Positions 6,731-12,551 of a stretch of DNA of 12,551 bases are shown here, in pieces. The stretch comes from Pseudomonadota bacterium (lineage in GTDB: Bacteria > Pseudomonadota > Gammaproteobacteria > Burkholderiales > Burkholderiaceae_D): positions 1 to 12,551 of the forward strand of contig JAEWEK010000034.1 of NCBI GenBank assembly GCA_023389425.1, given 5' to 3'. Position 1 is the stretch's first letter. Each line of letters begins with the position of its first letter. Made by a program: the position numbers and the translations under genes. The notes below the pieces were generated by a model. The model saw only the letters and a list, made by a program, of their open reading frames with translations, searched no databases and was not told the DNA's origin.

Positions 6731-8077
6731 ATGGTACATCGCAGGGATGCATTGCTGGGACTGGCGCTGCTGGGCGCCATGCAGCCGCTGGCGGCGCTGG
6801 CCAAAGGCAAGGGCGAGGGCTTCGCCCAGCTCGACGCCGAGCTGGCCGCGATCGTGAACAATCCGGCCTGCGAGCTGGCCAGCCTGTCCGTGGTGGCGGT
6901 TCGCAAGGGCAAGATCGCCTACGAACGGCAGTTCGGCCGCCGCTATATCGGCAACGGCGGCGCGCCGGACCAGCCGGTCGACGGCCGCACCCTGTTCCGC
7001 ATCGCCTCGATCTCGAAGACGATGACCATGCTCGGCCTGCTGCGGCTGGTGGAAGCGGGCAAGGTCGACCTCGACGCCGACGTCTCGCAATACCTCGGCT
7101 TCCAGCTGCGCAATCCCAACTTCCCGGAGCGCGCGATCACGCTGCGCCATCTCGTCACCCACCGCTCGTCCCTGCGCGACGAGGCCGGCTATTCCTGGGG
7201 CGCGGACACGGCGCTGAAGGACGTGCTGGTGCCCGGCGCCCGCCTGTACGGCAAGGGCGCGATGTGGGCCGCGAATGCCGGTCCGGGCGACTACTTCACT
7301 TACTGCAACCTCGGCTGGGGGATCACCGGCACCATCATGGAAGCCGTCACCGGCGAGCGCTTCGACCGGCTGCAGCAGCGCCTGCTGATCGGCCCGCTGG
7401 GCCTGAGCGCCGGCTATAACCCGGCCGAACTGCCGGGCGACGGCCTGGCCAAGCTCGCCACCCTGTACCGCAAGCGCAGTACCGATGATGACGCCAAATG
7501 GAACCCGGCCGGGCCGTGGATCCCGCAGGTGGACGACTACAGCAGCAAGCCGGTCGCGGAGGCCGCCGGCCTCGAGCGCTACGTGCCGGGCGCGAACGCC
7601 ACCCCGTTCAGCCCGACGGGCGGCATGCGCATCTCGGCGCACGACATGGCGGTGGTCATGATGGCGCTGATGAATGGCGGCACGCACGCCGGCCGGCGCA
7701 TCTGGAAGCAGGCTTCGCTGGACCAGATGTTCACGCGCCAGTGGACCTACGACGGCAAGGGCGGCAACGGCGATTCGCTGGACGGCCTGTTCAATGCCTG
7801 GGGCCTGGGCAACGAGCAGTGGCCGGACGATCCGGCGACCCGCACCCGCGTGGTGGAAGGCGGCGGCTTCGCGCCGGTCGGCCACCTTGGCGACGCCTAC
7901 GGAGCGCAGACCCTGTTCATGGCCGACCTCAAGAAGAAGAACGGCATCGTCGCCCTGGTCGGCGGCACCGCCACCGACCCGCTCGCCTACAAGGGCCGGT
8001 ACTCTTCGCTGGCCCGCTTCCAGGAGCAAATCCTGACGAGTATTTACCGGCAGGCAATTCTTATGCAAAAAGCATAA
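6731..8077 (+). CDS. Exported beta-lactamase/DD-peptidase-fold serine hydrolase (class C-like, PF00144 type)
   Basis: 448 residues from the ATG at 6731, chosen because AGGAG (6720-6724) lies just upstream and a signal peptide then starts the protein; a longer in-frame reading upstream has no such support. The signal HRRDALLGLALLG ... ALA resembles a twin-arginine (Tat) signal, cleaved near residue 24. The serine-hydrolase motifs are in order: S93-I-S-K96 (nucleophile and general base), Y191-C-N193, and GHLG (384-387) in the position of the third, K/H-T/x-G motif. This fold covers AmpC-type beta-lactamases, DD-carboxypeptidases, AmpH-like peptidases and esterases, and the sequence alone does not decide between them. 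Being divergent from a murein-sugar regulator and followed by dadA, a peptidoglycan-peptide trimming role is attractive, but that is inference. Periplasmic location is likely. Confidence 0.85.
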   Translation: MVHRRDALLGLALLGAMQPLAALAKGKGEGFAQLDAELAAIVNNPACELASLSVVAVRKGKIAYERQFGRRYIGNGGAPDQPVDGRTLFRIASISKTMTMLGLLRLVEAGKVDLDADVSQYLGFQLRNPNFPERAITLRHLVTHRSSLRDEAGYSWGADTALKDVLVPGARLYGKGAMWAANAGPGDYFTYCNLGWGITGTIMEAVTGERFDRLQQRLLIGPLGLSAGYNPAELPGDGLAKLATLYRKRSTDDDAKWNPAGPWIPQVDDYSSKPVAEAAGLERYVPGANATPFSPTGGMRISAHDMAVVMMALMNGGTHAGRRIWKQASLDQMFTRQWTYDGKGGNGDSLDGLFNAWGLGNEQWPDDPATRTRVVEGGGFAPVGHLGDAYGAQTLFMADLKKKNGIVALVGGTATDPLAYKGRYSSLARFQEQILTSIYRQAILMQKA

Positions 8078-8131
8078 ATTTATCCGGCCGCAAGCATGAA
8101 AAGCGGTTATGCCCGCCCGCGCTACATTCAT

Positions 8132-8150
8132 TGGCCCCGGGCGGGGGCCA
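8132..8150 (+). other. GC-rich hairpin between the serine hydrolase and dadA
   Basis: TGGCCCC (8132-8138) and GGGGCCA (8144-8150) form a perfect 7-bp stem with a 5-nt GGGCG loop, 18 nt before the dadA ATG. No T-run follows, so it is more likely a leader hairpin near the dadA start, or a weak terminator of the upstream gene, than a classical terminator. The rest of this 91-bp gap shows no clear promoter. Confidence 0.4.
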
Positions 8151-8168
8151 GCACCTAAGCTCTCGGGT

Positions 8169-9419
8169 ATGACGAAGAATACTCATGGTCAAGTTATCGT
8201 AATTGGGGGAGGGGTGGTCGGCCTGACCACCGCCTGGTGGCTGCTGGACGCCGGTTTCGGCGTCACCCTGCTCGAACGCGGCGGCGCCGTCGCCACCGGC
8301 GCCAGCTACGCCAACGGCGGGCAGCTCAGCTATCGCTATGTCTCGCCGCTGGCGGACGAAGGCGTGCCGCTGAAAGCGATCAAATGGCTGTTCCAGGAAA
8401 CCGGTCCGCTGCGCTTCACGCCGGAACTCGATATGCGCCAGTGGAGCTGGCTGGCCAGCTTCCTCGCCAACTGCCGCGCCGACCTGAACCGCAAAACCAC
8501 GGCCAAGCTGCTCGAGCTGGGCGAACTGTCGCGCCGTTCGATGGAGCAGCTCGAGCTGGCCGTGCCGCACCAAGCCTTCCAGTGGCGCGAATCGGGCAAG
8601 CTGGTGGTCTACCGCAGCAAGGCATCGTTCGACGCCGCCACCGTCAAGGCGGAAGGCTCGGCCCAGGTGTGGAGCGCGGCCGACTGCGCCGCCAACGAGC
8701 CGGCGCTGGGCGCCGTGGCCGACCAACTGGCAGGTGGCATCTACAACAGCGGCGAGGCGGTGGCCGACTGCCGCCTGTTCTGCGAAGTGCTGGCCGCGCG
8801 CCTGCAAGAGCATCCGAATTTCCGCGGCATCATGCATGAGGAAGCCATCGGCTTCGTCACCGACAAAGGCAAGGTGACCGCGGTCGACACCCTGAGCGGC
8901 AAGCTGTCGGCCGACGCCTTCGTGCTGGCGGCCGGGATCCAGAGCCGCACCCTGGCCGCGAGCGCCGGCATCAAGCTGCCGCTGTATCCGCTGAAGGGCT
9001 ACAGCCTGACGGCGCCGATCCGCGCCACCGACGTCGCGCCCGACATCAGCGTGACCGACTTCGAACGCAAGGTGCTGTACGCGCGCATCGGCGACAAGCT
9101 GCGCGTGGCCGCGATGGTGGACATGGTGGGCGAGGACCTGAGCCTGAACCCGCGCCGCATCGGCAGCCTGACCCGCCAGGTGCGGGAAACCATGCCGACC
9201 GCGGCCGACTACAGCCGCATCGAAGCCTGGGCCGGCCTGCGCCCGGCGACGCCGAACAGCGCCCCGATCATCGGCGGCACCCGCTACGGCAACCTGTGGC
9301 TGAACGTGGGCCACGGCCCGCTCGGCTTCACTTTCGCCTGCGGCACCGCTTCGCTGCTGGCCGGCATGATGCAGGGCAAGCCAGCGCCGTTCGGGCTGGA
9401 TGGATTGACGCTGCGCTGA
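8169..9419 (+). CDS. dadA: D-amino acid dehydrogenase, DadA-type FAD oxidoreductase
   Basis: 416 residues from the ATG at 8169, which puts the FAD-binding strand directly at the N-terminus; an in-frame ATG at 8109 would add 20 non-conserved residues. The Rossmann loop is V-I-GGGVVG-L-T-T (11-21), followed by the DadA/DAO-type SYANGGQLSYRYVSP segment. The C-terminal cap has PLKGYSL, GLRPATPNSAPIIG (356-369) and NVGHGPLGFTFACG. The E. coli enzyme is 432 residues. DadA oxidises D-alanine and other D-amino acids to 2-oxo acids at the inner membrane, feeding electrons to the respiratory chain. D-Ala comes from peptidoglycan peptides, so it fits the neighbouring wall-recycling genes. No alanine racemase follows; instead the next gene converges from the other strand. 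A related deaminating oxidase of the same family is the alternative. The Shine-Dalgarno is poor. Confidence 0.85.
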   Translation: MTKNTHGQVIVIGGGVVGLTTAWWLLDAGFGVTLLERGGAVATGASYANGGQLSYRYVSPLADEGVPLKAIKWLFQETGPLRFTPELDMRQWSWLASFLANCRADLNRKTTAKLLELGELSRRSMEQLELAVPHQAFQWRESGKLVVYRSKASFDAATVKAEGSAQVWSAADCAANEPALGAVADQLAGGIYNSGEAVADCRLFCEVLAARLQEHPNFRGIMHEEAIGFVTDKGKVTAVDTLSGKLSADAFVLAAGIQSRTLAASAGIKLPLYPLKGYSLTAPIRATDVAPDISVTDFERKVLYARIGDKLRVAAMVDMVGEDLSLNPRRIGSLTRQVRETMPTAADYSRIEAWAGLRPATPNSAPIIGGTRYGNLWLNVGHGPLGFTFACGTASLLAGMMQGKPAPFGLDGLTLR

Positions 9420-9465
9420 AGATCAAGCCGCTTGGGCAATGGCGCAGCGGCATTCATGTCGCGCT

Positions 9466-9876
9466 TTAGCGGCCGTATATATTGCGCACCTTGTCGGTCC
9501 ACCACACGTACCGGACGCGGGTCCATGCCTCGACCGGCACGCCATCCTTACGCACCGCGCCGAATCGGCAGCCGAGGAAGCCCTTGAGCGTGGCCCGGTC
9601 CAGTTCGCGAAATCCCGTGGAGACGACCAGCTTCGCGCGGCTGACATAGCCGTCGGTGTTAACCAGCACCGAGACCTCCGCCGCGCCGCGCTCCTGATTC
9701 GCGATCGAGCCGGCCGGCCATTCCGGACGACAGTTCGTCGTTTGCACGATCTCGTCCGCATCGATAGCAAATTCCTGCGCGCCAACCTGCTTGACCGGAT
9801 TTTGGGCGAACGCGGGACCAACATGCGCAAGTAATACAAGCATTGGCACAAGCCCACAGATTTTCTGAATATTCAT
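9466..9876 (-). CDS. Small secreted protein with a TonB C-terminal-like domain
   Basis: 136 residues from the ATG at 9876, chosen over the longer frame (from 9999) because GGAG lies 7 nt upstream at 9884-9887 and a clean signal peptide then begins the protein, with cleavage expected at AFA-QN after residue 24. The mature part has a CRPEWP turn and then EVSVLVNTDGYVSRAKLVVSTG plus LDRATLKGFLGCRF and WTRVRYVW, the pattern of the TonB C-terminal fold (PF03544 type). It has two cysteines that may pair. There is no membrane anchor or proline-rich spacer, so it cannot span the periplasm as true TonB does; such free-standing domains are frequent in these bacteria and their roles are mostly unknown. 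It converges on dadA with 46 bp between stops and is divergent from ychJ. A weak -10, TATGAT, lies at 9928-9933 on the minus strand. Confidence 0.75.
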   Translation of the reverse strand: MNIQKICGLVPMLVLLAHVGPAFAQNPVKQVGAQEFAIDADEIVQTTNCRPEWPAGSIANQERGAAEVSVLVNTDGYVSRAKLVVSTGFRELDRATLKGFLGCRFGAVRKDGVPVEAWTRVRYVWWTDKVRNIYGR

Positions 9877-9883
9877 TTGACCG

Positions 9884-9887
9884 CTCC
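9884..9887 (-). promoter_or_regulatory. Ribosome binding site GGAG that decides the start of the TonB-C-like gene
   Basis: GGAG on the minus strand sits 7 nt before the ATG at 9876. The start at 9999 would instead put a charged 41-residue extension before the signal peptide, so the short form is preferred. Confidence 0.6.
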
Positions 9888-10006
9888 AGTTCGGAAAAAT
9901 GTTGAAAATGTGCATGTCCGACGGCTCATCATAGGACGGATTCCTTCTCCATTGTTGCAATTTTTGCAGCCATGCACGGCGCATGGGGGTGCCCGTCACG
10001 ACGAGC

Positions 10007-10036
10007 CTGACCTCCCACCATGAAATCGCGGATAAT
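10007..10036 (+). promoter_or_regulatory. Candidate promoter for ychJ giving a nearly leaderless mRNA
   Basis: CTGACC (10007-10012) and GATAAT (10031-10036), 18 bp apart, resemble a sigma-70 promoter, the -10 matching 5 of 6 bases. Transcription would start within a base or two of the ATG at 10044, and no Shine-Dalgarno is visible, so translation may be leaderless. It would also invalidate an in-frame ATG at 10020, which lies between the two boxes. Confidence 0.45.
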
Positions 10037-10043
10037 TGCCGCC

Positions 10044-10493
10044 ATGTCTAGCAAATCCAAGCCGGCCGCTGCCTGCCCCTGCGGCGGCGCCTCGCTCGCC
10101 GCCTGCTGCGGCCCCTATCTCGACGGGCAAGCCGTCCCCCAGACCGCCGAAGCCCTGATGCGCTCGCGCTATACCGCCTACACCCTCAAGAACGAGGCTT
10201 ACCTGCAGGCGACCTGGCACCCGAGCACCCGGCCCACGGAGCCCGTCACGGACGAGAACGAAAAGCTCCAATGGCTGGGACTTGAGGTAAAATCTGCTTT
10301 ACGTTTACGTCAACGTAAAGCAGACTTGCCGGAACAACCAGACCACGACACCGTCGAATTCGTGGCCCGCTTCAAGCTCGGCGGCCGCGCCCACCGGCTG
10401 CACGAGCTCAGCCGCTTCGTGCGCGACACCGGCGCCGATGGGGTGGCCCGTTGGTTCTATTTGGACGGCAGTTTCCCGAACGAGAACAAGTAG
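10044..10493 (+). CDS. ychJ: YchJ-family protein (UPF0225), SEC-C motif at the N-terminus
   Basis: 149 residues from the ATG at 10044, chosen because the protein then begins MSSKSKPAAACPCGG like family members and the putative promoter is just upstream; the ATG at 10020 is the alternative. Family features are the zinc-binding-type CPCGG...CC (residues 11-22), EALMRSRYTAYTLKNEAYLQATWHPS, then VEFVARFK..G..HRLHELSRFV and RWFYLDG. The fold is a SEC-C motif plus an NTF2-like domain; the function is unknown. Unlike E. coli YchJ there is no second SEC-C motif at the C-terminus. Between LGLEV and DTVEFVARF it is about 8 residues longer than E. coli YchJ, and that part (KSALRLRQRKADLP) is encoded by a perfect inverted repeat. 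It lies 8 nt before liuB, so it is likely the first gene of, or a guest in, the liu operon here. Confidence 0.85.
   Translation: MSSKSKPAAACPCGGASLAACCGPYLDGQAVPQTAEALMRSRYTAYTLKNEAYLQATWHPSTRPTEPVTDENEKLQWLGLEVKSALRLRQRKADLPEQPDHDTVEFVARFKLGGRAHRLHELSRFVRDTGADGVARWFYLDGSFPNENK
10293..10324 (+). promoter_or_regulatory. Perfect 13-bp inverted repeat inside ychJ, candidate LiuR operator for liuBC
   Basis: TCTGCTTTACGTT (10293-10305) and AACGTAAAGCAGA (10312-10324) are exact reverse complements with a 6-nt spacer. A second, overlapping palindrome TTTACGT-CA-ACGTAAA occupies 10304-10319. As I recall it, the LiuR (MerR family) operator of beta- and gammaproteobacteria has this TTTACGTnnACGTAAA form and stands before liu genes, which fits the gene immediately downstream. 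A -10-like TAAAAT is at 10288-10293. The alternatives are a small inserted palindromic repeat, or a chance feature, which its length makes unlikely. Confidence 0.6.
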
Positions 10494-10501
10494 AGGACGC
10501 A

Positions 10502-12109
10502 ATGCCCCATATCGAGAGCAAACTCAACCCCCGCAACGAGGATTTCAAGGCCAATGCGGCGGCGATGCAGGCCGTGGTCGACGACCTTCGCGCCAAGGTC
10601 GCGCAAGTGGCCAAGGGTGGCGGAGAGGCGGCCTCCGCCAAGCACGTCGCGCGCGGCAAGCTGCTGCCGCGCGACCGCGTCCAGATGCTGCTCGACCCGG
10701 GCACTCCCTTCCTCGAGTTCTCCCAGCTGGCCGCGTATGAGATGTACGACAATGCGGCGCCCAGCGCCGGCATCATCACCGGCATCGGCCGCGTCGCCGG
10801 GCAGGAATGCGTGATCGTCTGTAACGACGCCACCGTCAAGGGCGGCACCTACTACCCGATGACGGTCAAGAAGCACCTGCGCGCGCAGGAGATCGCCGAC
10901 CAGAACGAGCTCCCCTGCATCTACCTGGTCGATTCCGGCGGCGCCAACCTGCCCAACCAGGACGATGTCTTCCCCGACCGCGAGCACTTCGGCCGCATCT
11001 TCTACAACCAGGCAAACTTGTCGGCCAAGGGCATCCCGCAGATCGCCGTGGTGATGGGTTCCTGCACGGCGGGCGGCGCCTACGTGCCGGCGATGAGCGA
11101 CGAATCCATCATCGTCAAGGAACAGGGCACCATCTTCCTCGGCGGCCCGCCGCTGGTGAAGGCCGCGACCGGCGAAGTGGTGACGGCCGAAGACCTGGGC
11201 GGCGGCGACGTGCACACCCGCCTGTCCGGCGTGGCCGACCACCTGGCGCAGGACGACCTGCACGCCCTGTCGCTGGCGCGCACCATCGTCTCCAACCTGA
11301 ACCGCGTCAAGCCGCAGCAGGGTGCGCTGCGCGAATCCGCCGAGCCCAAATACGCGCCGGAGGAACTGTACGGCGTGATCCCGGTCGACACCTGCAAGCC
11401 CTTCGACGTGCGCGAAGTGATCGCCCGCATCGTGGACGGCAGCGAATTCGACGAGTTCAAGGCGCGCTACGGCACCACGCTGGTGTGCGGCTTCGCCCAC
11501 ATCTTCGGCCAGAAAGTCGGCATCGTCGCCAATAACGGCATCCTGTTCTCGGAGTCCGCGCTCAAGGGCACGCACTTCATCGAGCTGTGCGCCCAGCGCA
11601 AGATCCCGCTGGTCTTCCTGCAGAACATCACCGGCTTCATGGTCGGCCGCAAATACGAAAACGAAGGCATCGCCCGCAACGGCGCCAAGATGGTGACGGC
11701 GGTGGCGACGGCCGCGGTGCCCAAGTTCACGGTCATCATCGGCGGCAGTTTCGGCGCCGGCAACTACGGCATGTGCGGCCGTGCCTTCTCGCCGCGCTTC
11801 CTGTGGATGTGGCCGAACGCGCGCATTTCCGTCATGGGCGGCGACCAGGCCGCGTCGGTGCTGGCCACCGTCAAGCGCGATGGCATCGAAGCCAAGGGCG
11901 GCACCTGGACTGCTGACGAAGAAGCCGCGTTCAAGCAGCCGATCAAGGACCAGTACGAGCACCAGGGCCACCCCTACTACGCCAGCGCGCGCCTGTGGGA
12001 CGACGGCATCATCGACCCGGCCGACACGCGCATGGTGCTGGGCCTGGGCATCTCGGCCGCGCTCAACGCCGAAATCGACGACACCAAATTCGGCGTCTTC
12101 CGCATGTAA
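10502..12109 (+). CDS. liuB: Methylcrotonyl-CoA carboxylase beta (carboxyltransferase) subunit LiuB
   Basis: 535 residues from the ATG at 10502 with AGAGGA (10492-10497) overlapping the ychJ stop; the length equals that of Pseudomonas LiuB. It is a carboxyltransferase: the protein takes CO2 from biotin on the alpha subunit (LiuD, expected downstream) and carboxylates 3-methylcrotonyl-CoA to 3-methylglutaconyl-CoA in leucine breakdown. The N-terminal crotonase-like domain has YLVDSGGANLPNQDDVFPD (141-159) and the GSCTAGGAY loop (186-194), then the characteristic GPPLVKAATGEVVTAEDLGG. The C-terminal domain has NNGILFSESALKGTHFIELC (344-363), GGSFGAGNYGMCGRAFSPRF (414-433) and ISVMGGDQAASVL. The whole pattern, particularly GAGNYGMCGRAF, marks MCC rather than propionyl-CoA or geranyl-CoA carboxylase, although geranyl-CoA (atuC) enzymes are close. 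Cytosolic. Regulation may involve the inverted repeat in ychJ. Confidence 0.94.
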   Translation: MPHIESKLNPRNEDFKANAAAMQAVVDDLRAKVAQVAKGGGEAASAKHVARGKLLPRDRVQMLLDPGTPFLEFSQLAAYEMYDNAAPSAGIITGIGRVAGQECVIVCNDATVKGGTYYPMTVKKHLRAQEIADQNELPCIYLVDSGGANLPNQDDVFPDREHFGRIFYNQANLSAKGIPQIAVVMGSCTAGGAYVPAMSDESIIVKEQGTIFLGGPPLVKAATGEVVTAEDLGGGDVHTRLSGVADHLAQDDLHALSLARTIVSNLNRVKPQQGALRESAEPKYAPEELYGVIPVDTCKPFDVREVIARIVDGSEFDEFKARYGTTLVCGFAHIFGQKVGIVANNGILFSESALKGTHFIELCAQRKIPLVFLQNITGFMVGRKYENEGIARNGAKMVTAVATAAVPKFTVIIGGSFGAGNYGMCGRAFSPRFLWMWPNARISVMGGDQAASVLATVKRDGIEAKGGTWTADEEAAFKQPIKDQYEHQGHPYYASARLWDDGIIDPADTRMVLGLGISAALNAEIDDTKFGVFRM

Positions 12110-12118
12110 GGAACAGGC

Positions 12119-12551
12119 ATGGACTACCAGACCCTGACCATCACCGTCGCCGACCGGCTGGCCACCGTCACGCTCAACCGGCCGGACCTGCGCAACGCCT
12201 TCAACGAAAACTCGATCGCCGAACTGGCGCAGGCCTTCGACGAGCTGGGACAAAGCGAGGAAGTACGCGCCATCGTGCTGGCCGCGAACGGCCCGGCTTT
12301 CTGCGCCGGCGCGGACCTGAACTGGATGAAGAAAATGGCCGGCTACTCGCAGGCCGAAAACGAAGCCGACGCGATGCGCCTGGCCAGCATGCTGCGCACC
12401 ATCTACTTCTGTCCCAAGCCGGTGGTGGCCAGGGTGCAGGGCGACTGCTACGCCGGCGGCATGGGCCTGGTGGCGGCCTGCGACATCGTGGTCGCCAGCG
12501 AAGGCGCCAATTTCTGCCTGTCCGAGGTGAAGCTCGGCCTGGTGCCGGCCA
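12119..12551 (+). CDS. liuC: Enoyl-CoA hydratase/isomerase LiuC, probable methylglutaconyl-CoA hydratase (3' end missing)
   Basis: 144 residues before the right edge cuts it off (about 260 expected). It begins at the ATG at 12119 behind AAGGA (12108-12112), which overlaps the liuB stop. Crotonase-fold marks are TVTLNRPDLRNAFNENSI, the first oxyanion-hole loop FCAGADLNWM (61-70), and the second loop YAGGMGLVAACDI (111-123). Glu136 in SEVKLGLVPA is the catalytic-type glutamate. The other glutamate of rat enoyl-CoA hydratase (in GGGCELA) is replaced by glycine here, as in other bacterial LiuC proteins as I recall them. Position directly after liuB makes 3-methylglutaconyl-CoA hydratase, giving HMG-CoA in the leucine pathway, the best call. 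Confidence 0.88.
   Translation, partial: MDYQTLTITVADRLATVTLNRPDLRNAFNENSIAELAQAFDELGQSEEVRAIVLAANGPAFCAGADLNWMKKMAGYSQAENEADAMRLASMLRTIYFCPKPVVARVQGDCYAGGMGLVAACDIVVASEGANFCLSEVKLGLVPA

Noticed and set aside
6674..8131. Long minus-strand open frame opposite the serine hydrolase (485 codons)
   Set aside because: The plus strand carries a complete set of S-x-x-K, YxN and GHLG motifs; the opposite frame has no recognisable domain.
9427..9451. GCCGCT and AGCGGC arms between the convergent dadA and TonB-C-like genes as a bidirectional terminator
   Set aside because: The stem is only 6 bp with a 13-nt loop and no T-run in either direction.
9956..9968. TGCAA-TTT-TTGCA dyad between the TonB-C-like gene and ychJ
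   Set aside because: 5-bp arms are expected by chance in a window this size and no matching copy was seen nearby.
10457..12253. Minus-strand open frame of 598 codons opposite liuB
   Set aside because: It is a shadow of liuB; its composition mirrors the codon bias of the plus-strand gene and it spans the liuB/liuC junction.
1..12551. CRISPR arrays, tRNA or rRNA genes, insertion sequences, phage or defence genes
   Set aside because: None seen on reading both strands; genes are ordinary chromosomal metabolism with uniform composition.

Overview
The window looks like a GC-rich betaproteobacterial chromosome, most like Oxalobacteraceae (Massilia, Duganella and relatives). This rests on codon use, the protein families, and a leucine-degradation operon of the usual beta/gammaproteobacterial type. 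It was judged by eye, with no database search. Genes are tightly packed and no stretch over 300 bases lacks a gene.

Positions 1-6588, all on the minus strand, form one directional gene cluster for bacterial cell-wall sugars. In transcription order it holds a GntR/HutC regulator, murQ (MurNAc-6-phosphate etherase), an AmpG-like MFS permease, nagX (membrane HGSNAT-type acetyltransferase), a lipoprotein glycoside hydrolase of the GHL10 (DigH/YddW) type, and a BadF/BadG-type amino-sugar kinase cut off by the left edge. Most gaps are tiny: 1 bp, 19 bp and a 4-bp ATGA overlap. The exceptions are 91 bp in front of murQ and 77 bp in front of nagX, the latter holding a REP-like hairpin. Read together, the genes suggest a pathway: the lipoprotein hydrolase releases sugars in the periplasm, NagX may re-acetylate them, the MFS protein imports them, the kinase phosphorylates MurNAc/GlcNAc, MurQ removes the lactyl ether, and the GntR protein senses a product. 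The families are well supported; the joint pathway is inference.

Positions 6731-9419 (plus strand) are divergent from the regulator. They hold an exported beta-lactamase/DD-peptidase-fold serine hydrolase with a Tat-like signal, then a DadA-type D-amino acid dehydrogenase. They could form a peptide and D-alanine arm of the same wall-recycling process.

Positions 9466-9876 (minus) encode a small secreted TonB-C-terminal-like protein that converges on dadA. On the plus strand from 10044 come ychJ, liuB (methylcrotonyl-CoA carboxylase beta subunit) and the start of liuC (methylglutaconyl-CoA hydratase), with operon-like spacing. A perfect 13-bp inverted repeat lies inside ychJ, about 180 bp before liuB. 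It contains TTTACGTCAACGTAAA, which resembles sites of the MerR-family regulator LiuR, and it coincides with a stretch of YchJ that looks inserted relative to E. coli YchJ. This is the most distinctive non-coding signal in the window.
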